A stretch of DNA of 64,000 bases from UBA11524 sp045132495 (GCA_045132495.1 JBGUSK010000051.1:176086-240085); one strand, 5' to 3'. Positions 42,661 through 52,073 are shown, numbered from the stretch's first letter. Notes: a model not told the origin generated them from the letters alone. Numbers and translations are program-made.

Positions 42661-44166
42661 TTAAATCATGTACTCGATGATGTCGGTCTGCTTGAGGTCG
42701 GCGGAGCGGGTGAACTCGCGGGAGACCGTAAAGTCCTTCATGATGATGATGCGGTCCGCCATTCCGATGAGCTCGCTCAGCTCCTCGGAGATCATCAGGA
42801 TGGCCTTGCCTTCCTTCTTCATCTGCTCGATCAGGGTGTACATGGCCTGCTTCACGCCGATGTCCACGCCGCGTGTGGGGCAGTCCATGATGACGACCTC
42901 GCTGCCCTTGGCCATCCACTTGGCGAAGGACACCTTCTGCTTGTTGCCGCCGGAGAGGGTGTTGACATACTGCCTGCCGCTGCCGCACTTGATGCGGAAG
43001 GCGTCGATCTGCTCGTTCGCCATCTTCTTCTCGCTGGTAGGGCTGATGAAGCCCTTCTTCTGCAGTGCGGTCAGGGAGGGCAGGACAATATTCTCCTGGA
43101 TGGCAGCATCCAGAATGAGGGACTCGGTATCGCGGTTCTTGGAGATGTAGCCGATGCCCTGCTGGATGGCCTGCAGGCAGTCGCGGATCTGCACACCGTT
43201 GCGGATGACCTCGCCCTTCTCCAGCTTTTCCAGACCGTAGGCGGCGCGGCCGATCTCATGCATACCGCAGCCGGACAGACCGCCAAAGCCTACGATCTCG
43301 CCCTTGTGCAGCGTCAGGCTGAAATCGCGGATGGGGCCGAAGGAGATGTTCTTCAGCTCCAGCGCCACCTCATCCTGATGGGAGGGATCGTAATCCTCGC
43401 GGTAATACTTCTCGCCGATCTCGCGGCCCACCATCATGTAGCGGATCTTCTGCACCGCGTCGGGCGCGTCCATTTCCGCCCTGTTCAGATGGCCGATGAT
43501 ATCGCCGTCCCGCAGCACCGTCAGGTCGGTGCACTGCTCCAGGATCTCGTCCATGTCATGGGAGATGAACACCACGGCCTTGTCCTCCGCCGCCATCTTG
43601 TGGATAAGCTTATAGAGGATCTCGCGGCCCTCCATGGACAGAGCGGTGGTGGTCTCGTCCACCACGAGGATCTGCGTGTCATCCCGCACACAGCGGACGA
43701 TCTCGATCAGCTTGCGATCTTCAAAGGTCAGCGCGTCGATGCGGTCGCGGGCCTTGATGTGCCCCACGCCGAACTTCTCCAGCAGCGCATCTGCGGCCTT
43801 GTACATCTTGAACATGTTGATTACGCCGCAGAAGGAGAAGTCCTTCTCGCTGCCCGCAAAGAGGTTCTGCGCCACCGTCACGCCGGGGATGGTGTTGGCC
43901 TCCTGCAGGATCATGGAGATACCTGCATTCTGGCTTTCCACCATGGTAGCAGGCTTCCAGGGCTTGCCCAGGTAGAGCATCTCGCCGGAGGTGGCAGGCT
44001 GCATACCGGAGGCAATGGACATGATGGTGCTTTTGCCCGAGCCGTTCTCGCCCACAAGGCCTCGAATCTCGCCCCGCCGCAGCTGGAAGTCCACGTCCTT
44101 GAGCGCGATGGTAGGGCCGAAGGCCTTGTGCATGTGCCGGGCCTCAAAAATGACTTCGTTTGCCAT
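42661..44166 (-). CDS. Sugar ABC transporter ATP-binding protein, duplicated RbsA type
   Basis: A 501-residue protein starting at 44166 (AAAGGAG site) with two ABC domains. Domain 1 has a good Walker A (GLVGENGSGKSTIM) and Walker B (ILVVDETTTAL), but the C-loop reads LTFEDRKLI instead of LSGGQ. Domain 2 has a degenerate Walker A (FGGLSGCGMHEIG) and an intact LSGGNKQKV signature. This asymmetry is normal for RbsA/MglA-type CUT2 ATPases, where one composite site is catalytic. It powers the two RbsC-like permeases next to it. Confidence 0.93.
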   Translation of the reverse strand: MANEVIFEARHMHKAFGPTIALKDVDFQLRRGEIRGLVGENGSGKSTIMSIASGMQPATSGEMLYLGKPWKPATMVESQNAGISMILQEANTIPGVTVAQNLFAGSEKDFSFCGVINMFKMYKAADALLEKFGVGHIKARDRIDALTFEDRKLIEIVRCVRDDTQILVVDETTTALSMEGREILYKLIHKMAAEDKAVVFISHDMDEILEQCTDLTVLRDGDIIGHLNRAEMDAPDAVQKIRYMMVGREIGEKYYREDYDPSHQDEVALELKNISFGPIRDFSLTLHKGEIVGFGGLSGCGMHEIGRAAYGLEKLEKGEVIRNGVQIRDCLQAIQQGIGYISKNRDTESLILDAAIQENIVLPSLTALQKKGFISPTSEKKMANEQIDAFRIKCGSGRQYVNTLSGGNKQKVSFAKWMAKGSEVVIMDCPTRGVDIGVKQAMYTLIEQMKKEGKAILMISEELSELIGMADRIIIMKDFTVSREFTRSADLKQTDIIEYMI

Positions 44167-44182
44167 GGTGTTGCTCCTTTGC

Positions 44183-44220
44183 AAGAAAGGCGTCTGCGCC
44201 CGAAACAGCGCAGACGCCTT
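44183..44220 (-). terminator. Hairpin between binding-protein and ATPase genes
   Basis: AAGGCGTCTGCGC pairs perfectly with GCGCAGACGCCTT; a short T-rich stretch follows on the minus strand. Such hairpins commonly raise binding-protein mRNA over the membrane genes. Confidence 0.8.
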
Positions 44221-44238
44221 GATGTATCAGAAGATTGA

Positions 44239-45387
44239 TTACTTCAGCAGCCAGTCCACGGTGACCTGCTCGGAGGCGAACAGCTCCTTCAGGCCAGCAT
44301 AGGTCGCCTCGGCGTTGAAGCGGATGCACAGATTCAGCACGTCGTCCACGGAAACCTGCGCCTTGGTCACGTCGCCGGTGCCCATCATGCCAACGGTCAT
44401 GGCGGCGTTGATGTCGGCCACGGAGTCGATCACATAGGGCTTGGAGTCGATGCGCTCCACGGCGAAGTCAGCGAACTGCTTGCCGGAGATGGCGTTGTCC
44501 AGCAGCACCATGGCATAGGCAGGATCCTCGGAGGGAGAGATGCAGATCCAGGCGATGTTCTTGTCTTCGCCGATGTCGGCCACGATGTCAGCATTGTTGT
44601 TGAAGCCGCCGGTGATGATCTGGGTGCGCATGTCGCAGAATCCGTTCAGCTTGGCGGTGACCATGGTGGGGTACACGAAGTCGATGCCGGCGCAGAAGGC
44701 GACGATAGCGTCCAGGTCGTCATGGCCGTTCTCCAGGAAGTAGCTGTCAGCCAGAGGCTGGAACTCCAGGGTCAGGGGATCGGAGACGACGGTGATCTTG
44801 TTTTCAGCGGTGGCGTTGTAGGCCTCGACGTCAGCCATGAAGGCGTTGACGGCCGCGGTCTGGTTGGGGTAGGCGTAGCCGGGGAAGTTCACGACGGACA
44901 CCTTCTGCCAGCCCTTTTCCTTCACAACGTTGAAGTACTGATGGCCCATGTCAGCGCCATCCTGGAAGCCGTCGCAGATGGTGCCCAGGAACTTGGGGTT
45001 GCTCAGCACGGCTTCATTCGCGCCGCCGGCGGTGAAGACGGAGGTCATGTCGGTGTTGTAACCCGCCACGTACAGCTCGGGGTACTGTTCCATGATAGCG
45101 CCGATGCCGCCGTCCTGGCTGGCGATCAGGCCCACCACGTCAGTGGTCATGCCGTTGGACACAGCGGTCAGGTTGCCGGCCGCGTCGTTGAACATATCGC
45201 CGTAAACGATGGTGAACTTATAGCCCAGATTCTCGCAGATGGCGGTCAGGTAGTCGCGGGTGGTCTCATACTGGATGCCGCTGGACAGGTTGGACAGCCA
45301 CATGATCGTGCCGCCCTCGGCAGATGCAGCACCGACCATGGACAGGCACAGGGCCAGCGCCAGGATCAGAGAAAGAATCTTCTTCAT
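44239..45387 (-). CDS. Sugar-binding protein of the RbsB-like ABC importer
   Basis: A 382-residue exported binding protein starting at 45387 (GGAGGAAA site) with signal peptide MKKILSLILALALC..GAASA and no lipobox. The two-lobed periplasmic-binding-protein type I fold is indicated by TTDVVGLIASQDGGIGAI, ELYVAGYNTDMTS and DAIVAFCAGIDFVYPTM. It feeds the CUT2 importer encoded downstream; GH3, GH78 and beta-PGM genes in the same transcript suggest a rhamnose-containing glycoside as cargo. The lack of a lipid anchor is odd for a Gram-positive. Confidence 0.88.
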   Translation of the reverse strand: MKKILSLILALALCLSMVGAASAEGGTIMWLSNLSSGIQYETTRDYLTAICENLGYKFTIVYGDMFNDAAGNLTAVSNGMTTDVVGLIASQDGGIGAIMEQYPELYVAGYNTDMTSVFTAGGANEAVLSNPKFLGTICDGFQDGADMGHQYFNVVKEKGWQKVSVVNFPGYAYPNQTAAVNAFMADVEAYNATAENKITVVSDPLTLEFQPLADSYFLENGHDDLDAIVAFCAGIDFVYPTMVTAKLNGFCDMRTQIITGGFNNNADIVADIGEDKNIAWICISPSEDPAYAMVLLDNAISGKQFADFAVERIDSKPYVIDSVADINAAMTVGMMGTGDVTKAQVSVDDVLNLCIRFNAEATYAGLKELFASEQVTVDWLLK

Positions 45388-45441
45388 GATATGTTTCCTC
45401 CTTGTTGATCGACACCGTAACAGGGGTCTGTTGATGGGTTC

Positions 45442-45470
45442 ATTATAGCAGACTTTTTGTCCTGTGAATA
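45442..45470 (-). promoter_or_regulatory. Promoter of the CUT2 sugar operon (extended -10)
   Basis: On the minus strand a TGC-TATAAT extended -10 has a poor -35 (TATTCA) 17 bp upstream, the pattern of a regulated promoter. Confidence 0.7.
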
Positions 45471-45477
45471 CCGGTAT
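45468..45477. promoter_or_regulatory. Candidate operator palindrome ATACCGGTAT
   Basis: A perfect 10-bp palindrome, with TGA/TCA flanks extending the symmetry, overlaps the -35 region of the sugar operon. Its position fits a repressor or activator site; the AraC-GH39 protein or a LacI-type factor could bind. Confidence 0.5.
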
Positions 45478-45617
45478 CATTATCCATCATACCATGACTT
45501 TTTGTGCTGATGATCGCCAAAATCGACAAAGTGCAGGCAAGGGTACGCCAAATCCATGGATTCTTGTCCTCTTGACGGGTGGATTCTGTCCTTTGCGAGG
45601 GCAAAAATCCGTGGCGA

Positions 45618-48134
45618 TCATAATTGCTTGTCCTGCTGAATGCATATCAGACGCACTTCAAGCGGCTCCAGGAGGGCGTGCAGCTCGCTCTCGCCTTCCT
45701 GGACGGTCAGCACGCTGCGGCGCATCATCGGCCGGGACAGATGGGCAAGCAGCTCGCATTCTTCCCGGGATCGTACGGGCTGTGCGCCCATCTCCACCCA
45801 TTTGTCAAAGGCGGAGCCGTGCTCGCGGTTGAGGATGTATTCCCGGACCTGCCAGGGGCCGTCCGCCAGGCCGGACAGACGGATATCAAAGGCGCGCCTG
45901 CGGTAGGGCCCGAAGGCAGTGTAGCGGTCGGTCTCGGTCATGTCGAACATCTCGCCGGAGGCATACAGGTCGGAATAGTGCCGGTAGTGGTAGAGCATCA
46001 GCTGATACGAATCGTCCTGCCGGGTCAGGAACCAGCCGTCGCCGCGCCCGATCAGCGTATCTCCCAGCTTCGCCAGCAGCCAGTAGGCATAGTAGGCGGC
46101 CTTGCGCACGCCGCCCGCAGTGAAAAGTCCCATGCCGCCGTGGAACATCGCCTGCGGCACCTGATGCTCCTCGAACAGATCGGTGAGCATCCAGTAGCCC
46201 ATGCCGTCCAGCCGGTCGATGTTCTCCAGGATGTTCTTCACCAGATAGCAGGAGCGGAAGCAGGTGTCCCCCAGCAAAGAACGGTGGGCAGGGGAGAAGT
46301 TCCATTCCGTCAGGAACACGCGGCTGTCCGGGCCGTAGGCTTCATCTGCATAGCCGCGGATCAGGGTGATGCACTTGCTCAGCAGATGCTCGTCCTTGGT
46401 CAGCTGGAGCCGGGCCATGGGGAAATCAAGGTTTTTTTCCTTGCCCCACTGGCTGGGCGCAAGGTTGGTGCCATAATAATGGAAGAGAATATCATCCGGC
46501 AGGCAGCTGTTCCGGATGCACCATTCGGTGAATTCTCTCAGCCAGGTGCCATTGTCGATGGGGTCGTAGTAGGTGGAGGGTGCGGCAATGCGCAGCCCGG
46601 GGTGAATGCTGCGGAGTGTCTGCCAGGTGGCGTGGTAGAATTGATAGAATTCCTCATCCGACGCAAAGCCGAAGAGGGACAGGGGTGTATCCGGCTCATT
46701 CCACACGGTGAACAGCCAGCTTTCCGTCTCTGCCTGTCCATACCGCAGCAGGAGGTGCTGCACAAAGGCGCGCACCAGATCGCACCATGCTGAAAGATCA
46801 GCGGGTTCGGAGTTGATCATGGTGGACTGCATGATGCGGCGGCGGGGCTCCTTCGCCAGCGCTTCCGGCATGAAGCCCAGCTGGATCAGCGGCTTCAGCC
46901 CGATACTTTGAAGGAAGTCCAGAACCTTGTCCACATACACAAAGCTGTATTGCAGCCGTCCCTCCCGGTCGGGGAGGCACACCCGCATGTCGTCCGACAG
47001 GATGCCGTGGAATTTCACATACCGGAAACCCACGTCCCTTTGCAGCTGCCGGAGCATATCCTGTACATCGGCCAGCAGCAGCTCCTTGGCGCTGCCTACG
47101 CCGGTGAAGGTGCGCCAGGTGTGGCGAAGCGGTTCGCCGGGCATATGTACATCCGCCGCACAGCAGGTGGTGAACTCCGGCAGTGCGGCGGGCAGAGCCG
47201 GCGTTTGCTGCTCCTCGTGCAGGAAGGCGGCGAAATAATTCAGGAACTGGTGCGTCTCCAAAATGGTGTACTCGTTGAAGTCCACCTTGCGGCTGGCGGT
47301 GAGCCGCGGAGCCCCCTTGTGTTCCCGGCGATACTGGCTGGGAAGCACGCCATACTTCTTCCGGAACTGCTGAACAAAGGCCTGGGCGTTGGCAAATCCA
47401 TTCCGGCTGGCCACCTGCTCAATGGTCATATCGCCTTCCAGCAGATCGCCCATCGCCCGGGACAGTCGCTGCTGGTTCAGGTAGGCGGTGAAATTCATGC
47501 CCATCATCCGCACAAAGAACTTCGACAGGAAGGGCGCGGACAGGAATTCCTGATCCGCCAGCTGCTGCAGGGAAATGTCCTCATGGCAGTGCTCGTTGAT
47601 GTAGTTCACGATCCGGGTGATGCGCTCGTACTGATGCGGGTTGTGCTTCTGCTCGTTCTGTGTGCGCTCCACACGGAAGCAGGTCATCAGCTCCGCCATC
47701 AGCGCATAGCTCAGGGATTTGGCGCGCAGCATCCGGCCCTCGTCGTTGTCAGCATAGATCTTCACGAACTGCGCCACGATCTGCTTGAGCTTGGGCAGCC
47801 CGGGGTTGGACGGGTCGGTGGCAGAGTTGCAGTCGAAATACAGATCGCTGCGGCGCACGACCCGGTCATCGAACAGCGACAGTTTGATCTGCACCGCCGC
47901 CATGATGCACTCGTCTGCATTGAGCTCATGGGGATCATTGGCGTTGATGAGGATCACATCGCCGGTGGAGAGGGTGTGGATATGGCCCGCCACGGTGATG
48001 TTGACCGATCCGGACACGACAAAAAGCAGCTCCAGGCTGTTATGCCAATGAAGCCCTGAATAGCCCAGCTGGTGAACAAAAAACTTCACTGGGATGCTTT
48101 CGCCAAAGTCGATGATCTCGTGTCTGTATTCCAT
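45618..48134 (-). CDS. AraC-family regulator fused to a GH39 glycoside hydrolase domain
   Basis: An 838-residue protein starting at 48134 (GGAG site). Residues 15-80 form a cupin sensor (SGLHWHNSLELLFVVSG), about 168-270 an AraC double HTH (ISLQQLADQEFLSAPFLSKF, TIEQVASRNGFANAQAFVQQ), and 330-820 a GH39 beta-xylosidase-like barrel with its beta tail. Both catalytic residues are present: Glu480 in VWNEPDT and Glu610 in FLTEWNFSP, so the domain may be active or serve as a sugar sensor. It has no signal peptide. It lies just upstream of the CUT2 operon on the same strand and is the likely regulator of it, of the next operon, or of both. Confidence 0.92.
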   Translation of the reverse strand: MEYRHEIIDFGESIPVKFFVHQLGYSGLHWHNSLELLFVVSGSVNITVAGHIHTLSTGDVILINANDPHELNADECIMAAVQIKLSLFDDRVVRRSDLYFDCNSATDPSNPGLPKLKQIVAQFVKIYADNDEGRMLRAKSLSYALMAELMTCFRVERTQNEQKHNPHQYERITRIVNYINEHCHEDISLQQLADQEFLSAPFLSKFFVRMMGMNFTAYLNQQRLSRAMGDLLEGDMTIEQVASRNGFANAQAFVQQFRKKYGVLPSQYRREHKGAPRLTASRKVDFNEYTILETHQFLNYFAAFLHEEQQTPALPAALPEFTTCCAADVHMPGEPLRHTWRTFTGVGSAKELLLADVQDMLRQLQRDVGFRYVKFHGILSDDMRVCLPDREGRLQYSFVYVDKVLDFLQSIGLKPLIQLGFMPEALAKEPRRRIMQSTMINSEPADLSAWCDLVRAFVQHLLLRYGQAETESWLFTVWNEPDTPLSLFGFASDEEFYQFYHATWQTLRSIHPGLRIAAPSTYYDPIDNGTWLREFTEWCIRNSCLPDDILFHYYGTNLAPSQWGKEKNLDFPMARLQLTKDEHLLSKCITLIRGYADEAYGPDSRVFLTEWNFSPAHRSLLGDTCFRSCYLVKNILENIDRLDGMGYWMLTDLFEEHQVPQAMFHGGMGLFTAGGVRKAAYYAYWLLAKLGDTLIGRGDGWFLTRQDDSYQLMLYHYRHYSDLYASGEMFDMTETDRYTAFGPYRRRAFDIRLSGLADGPWQVREYILNREHGSAFDKWVEMGAQPVRSREECELLAHLSRPMMRRSVLTVQEGESELHALLEPLEVRLICIQQDKQL

Positions 48135-48591
48135 CGTATACTCCTGCGGCAAAAAGATTAAGAATGCTCGTAAATCCATTGTACCATACTTTTTCAACAA
48201 AAAACAGGGGGAATAGCTTTCCTGATGTCAAGTGCCAGCGGGGTTTCTCCGGCTGACTCCGGCACGTGCAGCCTGTCGGTTAAGACAGGCACGCATGATT
48301 TCTTGGCGGGCAAACAAGGGCCCGGAAAGTTCCAAACGGTGCCAAATGGATGGCCCCCATGGGCAATATGGGCGAAAATCTATAAAAAAACAAAAACCAC
48401 TTGATTTTTTGTCTTAAAACATGTATACTAATGTCAGACGAAATCGGTTTAGCAGTTGTTTCGAGGATGATCTGTTTCTTTTCGGACGGAGATATACGAT
48501 CTCGAACGCTTTTTTTGTCTCTGAGCAGCGTGAAGAAGCTGCTTAAAGAATAGGCGGGAAACCGCAAATATCAAGAGGAGGTACCTATCGT
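48135..48591 (+). other. 457-bp control region between the AraC-GH39 gene and the CUT1 operon
   Basis: It holds the CUT1 promoter (48401-48429) and a long leader. Hairpins visible are GCCTGTC/GACAGGC at 48271-48290, GAGAT/ATCTC at 48489-48503 followed six bases later by seven T residues (a possible weak attenuator), and AGCAGC/GCTGCT at 48524-48543. I see no coding potential and no clear cre site. Confidence 0.45.
48401..48429 (+). promoter_or_regulatory. Promoter of the CUT1 sugar operon
   Basis: TTGATT, 17-bp spacer, TATACT; the leader to the start codon is about 155 nt. Confidence 0.8.
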
Positions 48592-49947
48592 ATGAAGAAA
48601 CTCGTTTCCCTTCTGCTGGCTGTCATGATGCTGGCCTCCATCGGCTTCGCTTTCGCCGAGGAGAAGGAAGTCGCTGTGGCGGCTAACACCCTGGAGTACA
48701 AGGGTGAGCTGGAGCTCATGCACTACTCCACTTCTGAAGAGTCCCAGGGCAACGGCGGTTCCGACGGCTTCCGTTCCGTCATCGCTGCCTGGGAAGCTGC
48801 TCATCCCGAAATCAAGCTGAACCAGAACGTTCTGGCCAACGCTGAGTACAAGACCCAGATCGCTACCCTGGCTGGCGCCAACGATCTGCCCGACGTGTTC
48901 CTGCTGCAGGGCATGAACACCATCGCCTGGGCCGAGGCTGGCCTGGTGCTGGACATGTCCGACATCATCAAGGCTTCCCCCTACTACGCTGACTACAACA
49001 GCGCCTTCTTCGCTCCCTTCACCACCCCCGACGGCAAGATCTACGGCCTGCCCGCTCTGACCGGCGGCACCTGCACCGTGGTGATCTACGACAAGGCTAT
49101 GTGGAAGGAAGCCGGCTACGACGCTTTCCCCACCACCTGGGCTGAGGTCGAGAAGGCTGCTGAGTACTTCGAGGCTCAGGGCATCGACACCATCGCCTTC
49201 GGTAACGGCGGCCAGTGGCAGATGAACTCTGACTTCGTCTCCACCCTGGGCAACCGCTACACTGGTCCCGAATGGTTCTCTTCCCTGATCGCCAAGACCG
49301 GCGCCAAGTTCACCGACGAAGCTTTCGTGGCTGCCCTGACCGAGACCCAGCGTCTGTTCAAGGACACCAAGATCTTCAACGAGGACTTCAACGCTGTCAC
49401 CAACGAGGACGCCCGTGAGTACTACATCGCTGGCGAGGCTGCTGCTTTCATCGGCGGCAACTGGGACGAAAGCTACATCGCTGCTGTGCTGAAGGCTGAC
49501 AACGAGGAGAAGTTCAACAACATTGGCTTCGCCGTCCTGCCCCAGCCCGCTGACGCCACCAAGGCTCCCACCTCCCAGAACATCGGCCTGGGCTACGCCA
49601 TGGCCATCAACCCCAAGGTTGCTGAGGATCCCGCCAAGCTGGCCGCTGCCATCGACCTGTGCTACGAGCTGACTGGCCCCGCCTTCTCCAACTTCGTCGC
49701 CAAGTACTACGCTCTGGGCGGCCTGACCAAGGTTGCTGACGTTGACCTGTCCAACTTCGATGCCATCACCCAGGACTTCTACAAGTGGTCCTATGTTGAC
49801 ACCGAGACCTGCGAGATCTACGACTCCTACATCAACTCTGCTGTTTGGTCCGTGCTGAACACCGGCATGCAGGCCATGTGCAACGGCGAGAAGACTCCTC
49901 AGGAAGTCGCCAACGAGACCCAGGCTGCTTACGAGGCCAACTATTAA
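48592..49947 (+). CDS. Oligosaccharide-binding protein of a CUT1-type ABC importer
   Basis: A 451-residue extracellular solute-binding protein family 1 member, with signal peptide MKKLVSLLLAVMMLASIGFAFA and GAGGAGG site. Typical segments are AAWEAAHPEIKLNQNVL, DLPDVFLLQGMN, GLPALTGGTCTVVIYDKAMWKEAG and the aromatic-lined NGGQWQMNSDF. No lipobox cysteine is present. Extremely biased codon use (GCT, ACC, GAG, AAG) points to one of the most highly expressed genes here. A strong hairpin follows, before the two permease genes. Confidence 0.92.
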   Translation: MKKLVSLLLAVMMLASIGFAFAEEKEVAVAANTLEYKGELELMHYSTSEESQGNGGSDGFRSVIAAWEAAHPEIKLNQNVLANAEYKTQIATLAGANDLPDVFLLQGMNTIAWAEAGLVLDMSDIIKASPYYADYNSAFFAPFTTPDGKIYGLPALTGGTCTVVIYDKAMWKEAGYDAFPTTWAEVEKAAEYFEAQGIDTIAFGNGGQWQMNSDFVSTLGNRYTGPEWFSSLIAKTGAKFTDEAFVAALTETQRLFKDTKIFNEDFNAVTNEDAREYYIAGEAAAFIGGNWDESYIAAVLKADNEEKFNNIGFAVLPQPADATKAPTSQNIGLGYAMAINPKVAEDPAKLAAAIDLCYELTGPAFSNFVAKYYALGGLTKVADVDLSNFDAITQDFYKWSYVDTETCEIYDSYINSAVWSVLNTGMQAMCNGEKTPQEVANETQAAYEANY

Positions 49948-49991
49948 TCCTTGACTGGGGTTAAACCTGGCAGTTTGTTAGCTAAGTAAGG

Positions 49992-50029
49992 GCCGCTCTG
50001 CCTACCATTTCGTGGGCAGAGCGGCTTTT
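49992..50029 (+). terminator. Hairpin between binding-protein and permease genes
   Basis: GCCGCTCTGCC pairs with GGCAGAGCGGC and is followed by TTTTCTTCTT. It probably acts as a partial terminator that keeps the permease level below that of the binding protein. Confidence 0.85.
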
Positions 50030-50074
50030 CTTCTTATCTGACTGCCAAAGCAATACACCAGAGGAGGTACCCCC

Positions 50075-50968
50075 GTGTTAGACGCGATCAAACCCAAGAA
50101 AAGAACAATTTACCTGTATTTGCTCATTCCTGTTGTCATGTTTGTGTTCACGGTGTTCGTGCCGCTGGTGGCAGCCCTCTTCTACAGCTTTTTTGAGTGG
50201 AAGAACGGCCCCATCAAGACCTTCAACGGCATCGAGAACTATAAGCAGCTGTTTGCGGACACGACCTTCTGGCAGTCCTTCGGCAACAACATCTACCTGG
50301 TCGTTGCCTGTCTGATCGGTCAGATCGGTATTGCCTTCCTGCTGGTGCTGCTGGTCAATGCGAAGACCACCAAGCTCAAGGGCGTTCACCGCACCTTTGG
50401 TTTCTTCCCAAGCACCATTTCTGCCGTGTGTATCGGTATGATCTGGACGATGGTGTACCACAACAAGTACGGCATCCTGAACTGGTTCCTCAAGCTGATC
50501 GGTCAGAATCAGCTGACCCAGGTCTGGCTGAACAACACCGAGCACATCATGCTCATCGTGTCCATTCCGCTGATCTGGCAGTTCATCGGCTACTACATGG
50601 TCATCATCTTCTCTGCTATTGCCGGTATTGACAGCGAGGTCTTTGAATCCGCCAATATCGACGGCGCCAACGCCTGGCAGACAGCCATGCATATCACCCT
50701 GCCGCTGATCAAAAATACCATGCTGGTGTGTATCACCCTGTGCGTGGCGGGCAACATGAAGGCCTTCGACAATATCTATACCATGACCAAGGGCGGTCCG
50801 GGTACGGCGTCCATGGTTATGGCCATGTACGGTTATAAGATCTCCTTCGAGCAGTTTAACCTCGGTTACGGTTCAACGATCTCTGTGGCGATTTTCGTGC
50901 TTTCCCTGCTGGTCATTGGCGGTTCCCAGTGGCTGGTGAAGCGAGTCACGGCAAAGGTGGAGGTGTAA
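50075..50968 (+). CDS. Sugar ABC transporter permease (MalF-like)
   Basis: A 297-residue permease with a GTG start behind GAGGAGGT. It has six hydrophobic segments (YLYLLIPVVMFVFTVFVPLVA at the N-terminus) and the conserved cytoplasmic EAA loop read as VFESANIDGANAWQTAMHITLPLIK, where the ATPase docks. It forms the importer channel with the next gene. No ATPase gene is present in the operon, so a shared MsmK-type ATPase encoded elsewhere is expected. Confidence 0.92.
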   Translation: MLDAIKPKKRTIYLYLLIPVVMFVFTVFVPLVAALFYSFFEWKNGPIKTFNGIENYKQLFADTTFWQSFGNNIYLVVACLIGQIGIAFLLVLLVNAKTTKLKGVHRTFGFFPSTISAVCIGMIWTMVYHNKYGILNWFLKLIGQNQLTQVWLNNTEHIMLIVSIPLIWQFIGYYMVIIFSAIAGIDSEVFESANIDGANAWQTAMHITLPLIKNTMLVCITLCVAGNMKAFDNIYTMTKGGPGTASMVMAMYGYKISFEQFNLGYGSTISVAIFVLSLLVIGGSQWLVKRVTAKVEV

Positions 50969-50972
50969 GGCG

Positions 50973-52073
50973 ATGAAAATCAACTGTAAGACCTTCTCCC
51001 GCGTGCTGGTCGCCCTTGGTCTGGTGCTGATCGTTGCAGCCCTGTCCCTAGCCTTTACAGGCTCCTTTGAGAGCTACGAGGATATGACCAAATCCTTCAC
51101 CAAGGTTGACAAGGAAACCGGCGAACCCCTGGCTGTTCCCACCATGTGGCAGAATGTGCTGATGACGCTGGTGTCCGCCGCTGGCCCGATGATCCTGATC
51201 GGCCTTGGCCTGATCGTGGTCGGCGTGCTGCTGCGCCTGGGCCTGAAGGAAGGTTCCATTTCCATCTTCAACAATACGGTGCTGGGCATTTTCTCTGCTA
51301 CCTGCATCTTCCCGCTGGTGTGGATGTTCTATTCCTCCCTGAAGGAAAAGCGCGTCTTTAACGCAGACATCATGGGCATCCCCACCGAGCCGACGCTGAT
51401 CAACTACGAGCGCATCCTCACCAACAAGGACTACCATCTGGCTGAGTCCATGTGGAACAGCGTCCGTACCACGGGCCTGTCCATCCTGATGATCGTGCTG
51501 TTCTCCTTCATCGTTGGCTACATTCTTTCCCGCGTGAAGTTCAAGGGCAATCGCCCCCTGTACCTGATGTTCCTGATGGGCATGCTGATCCCGATCCACT
51601 CTCTGCTGGTGCCTATCTACGTCGTGTTCAAGGAGTTCGACCTGAACGACAAGTGGTACACGCTGCTCTTCCCCTATGTATCCTTCGGCCTGCCCATGGG
51701 CATCTTCCTGGTGGAAGGCTACGTGAAGAGTATCCCGATCTCCCTGGAGGAAGCGGCTGCCATCGACGGCTCCAGCTTCTCCAACACGCTCTGGCGCATC
51801 ATCCTGCCGATCTGCAAGCCCATCCTGATCACGGTTGCGATCATCCAGGTGTTCAGCTGCTGGAACGAGTTCTCCTTCGCGCTGGTGCTGATGAAGTCCG
51901 TCAGCCTGCAGACCGTGCCCCTGGCGCTGACCCAGTTCAAGGGCCAGTTCGCCTCGGACTACCCCAAGCAGATGGCGGCCATGCTGCTGACCATGTCTCC
52001 GATCGTGGTGCTGTACTTCATGTTCAGCAAGCACATCATCAAGGGCATGGTGGCCGGCGCGGTCAAGGGATAA
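50973..52073 (+). CDS. Sugar ABC transporter permease (MalG-like) with N-terminal extension
   Basis: A 366-residue permease with the EAA loop SLEEAAAIDGSSFSNTLWRIILPICKP. The usual MalG-like core begins near residue 100; before it lie two extra hydrophobic segments separated by a short extracellular loop (SFESYEDMTKSFTKVDKETG), making it about 90 residues longer than typical. It starts four nt after the MalF-like stop. Partner and missing ATPase are as for the preceding gene. Confidence 0.9.
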   Translation: MKINCKTFSRVLVALGLVLIVAALSLAFTGSFESYEDMTKSFTKVDKETGEPLAVPTMWQNVLMTLVSAAGPMILIGLGLIVVGVLLRLGLKEGSISIFNNTVLGIFSATCIFPLVWMFYSSLKEKRVFNADIMGIPTEPTLINYERILTNKDYHLAESMWNSVRTTGLSILMIVLFSFIVGYILSRVKFKGNRPLYLMFLMGMLIPIHSLLVPIYVVFKEFDLNDKWYTLLFPYVSFGLPMGIFLVEGYVKSIPISLEEAAAIDGSSFSNTLWRIILPICKPILITVAIIQVFSCWNEFSFALVLMKSVSLQTVPLALTQFKGQFASDYPKQMAAMLLTMSPIVVLYFMFSKHIIKGMVAGAVKG

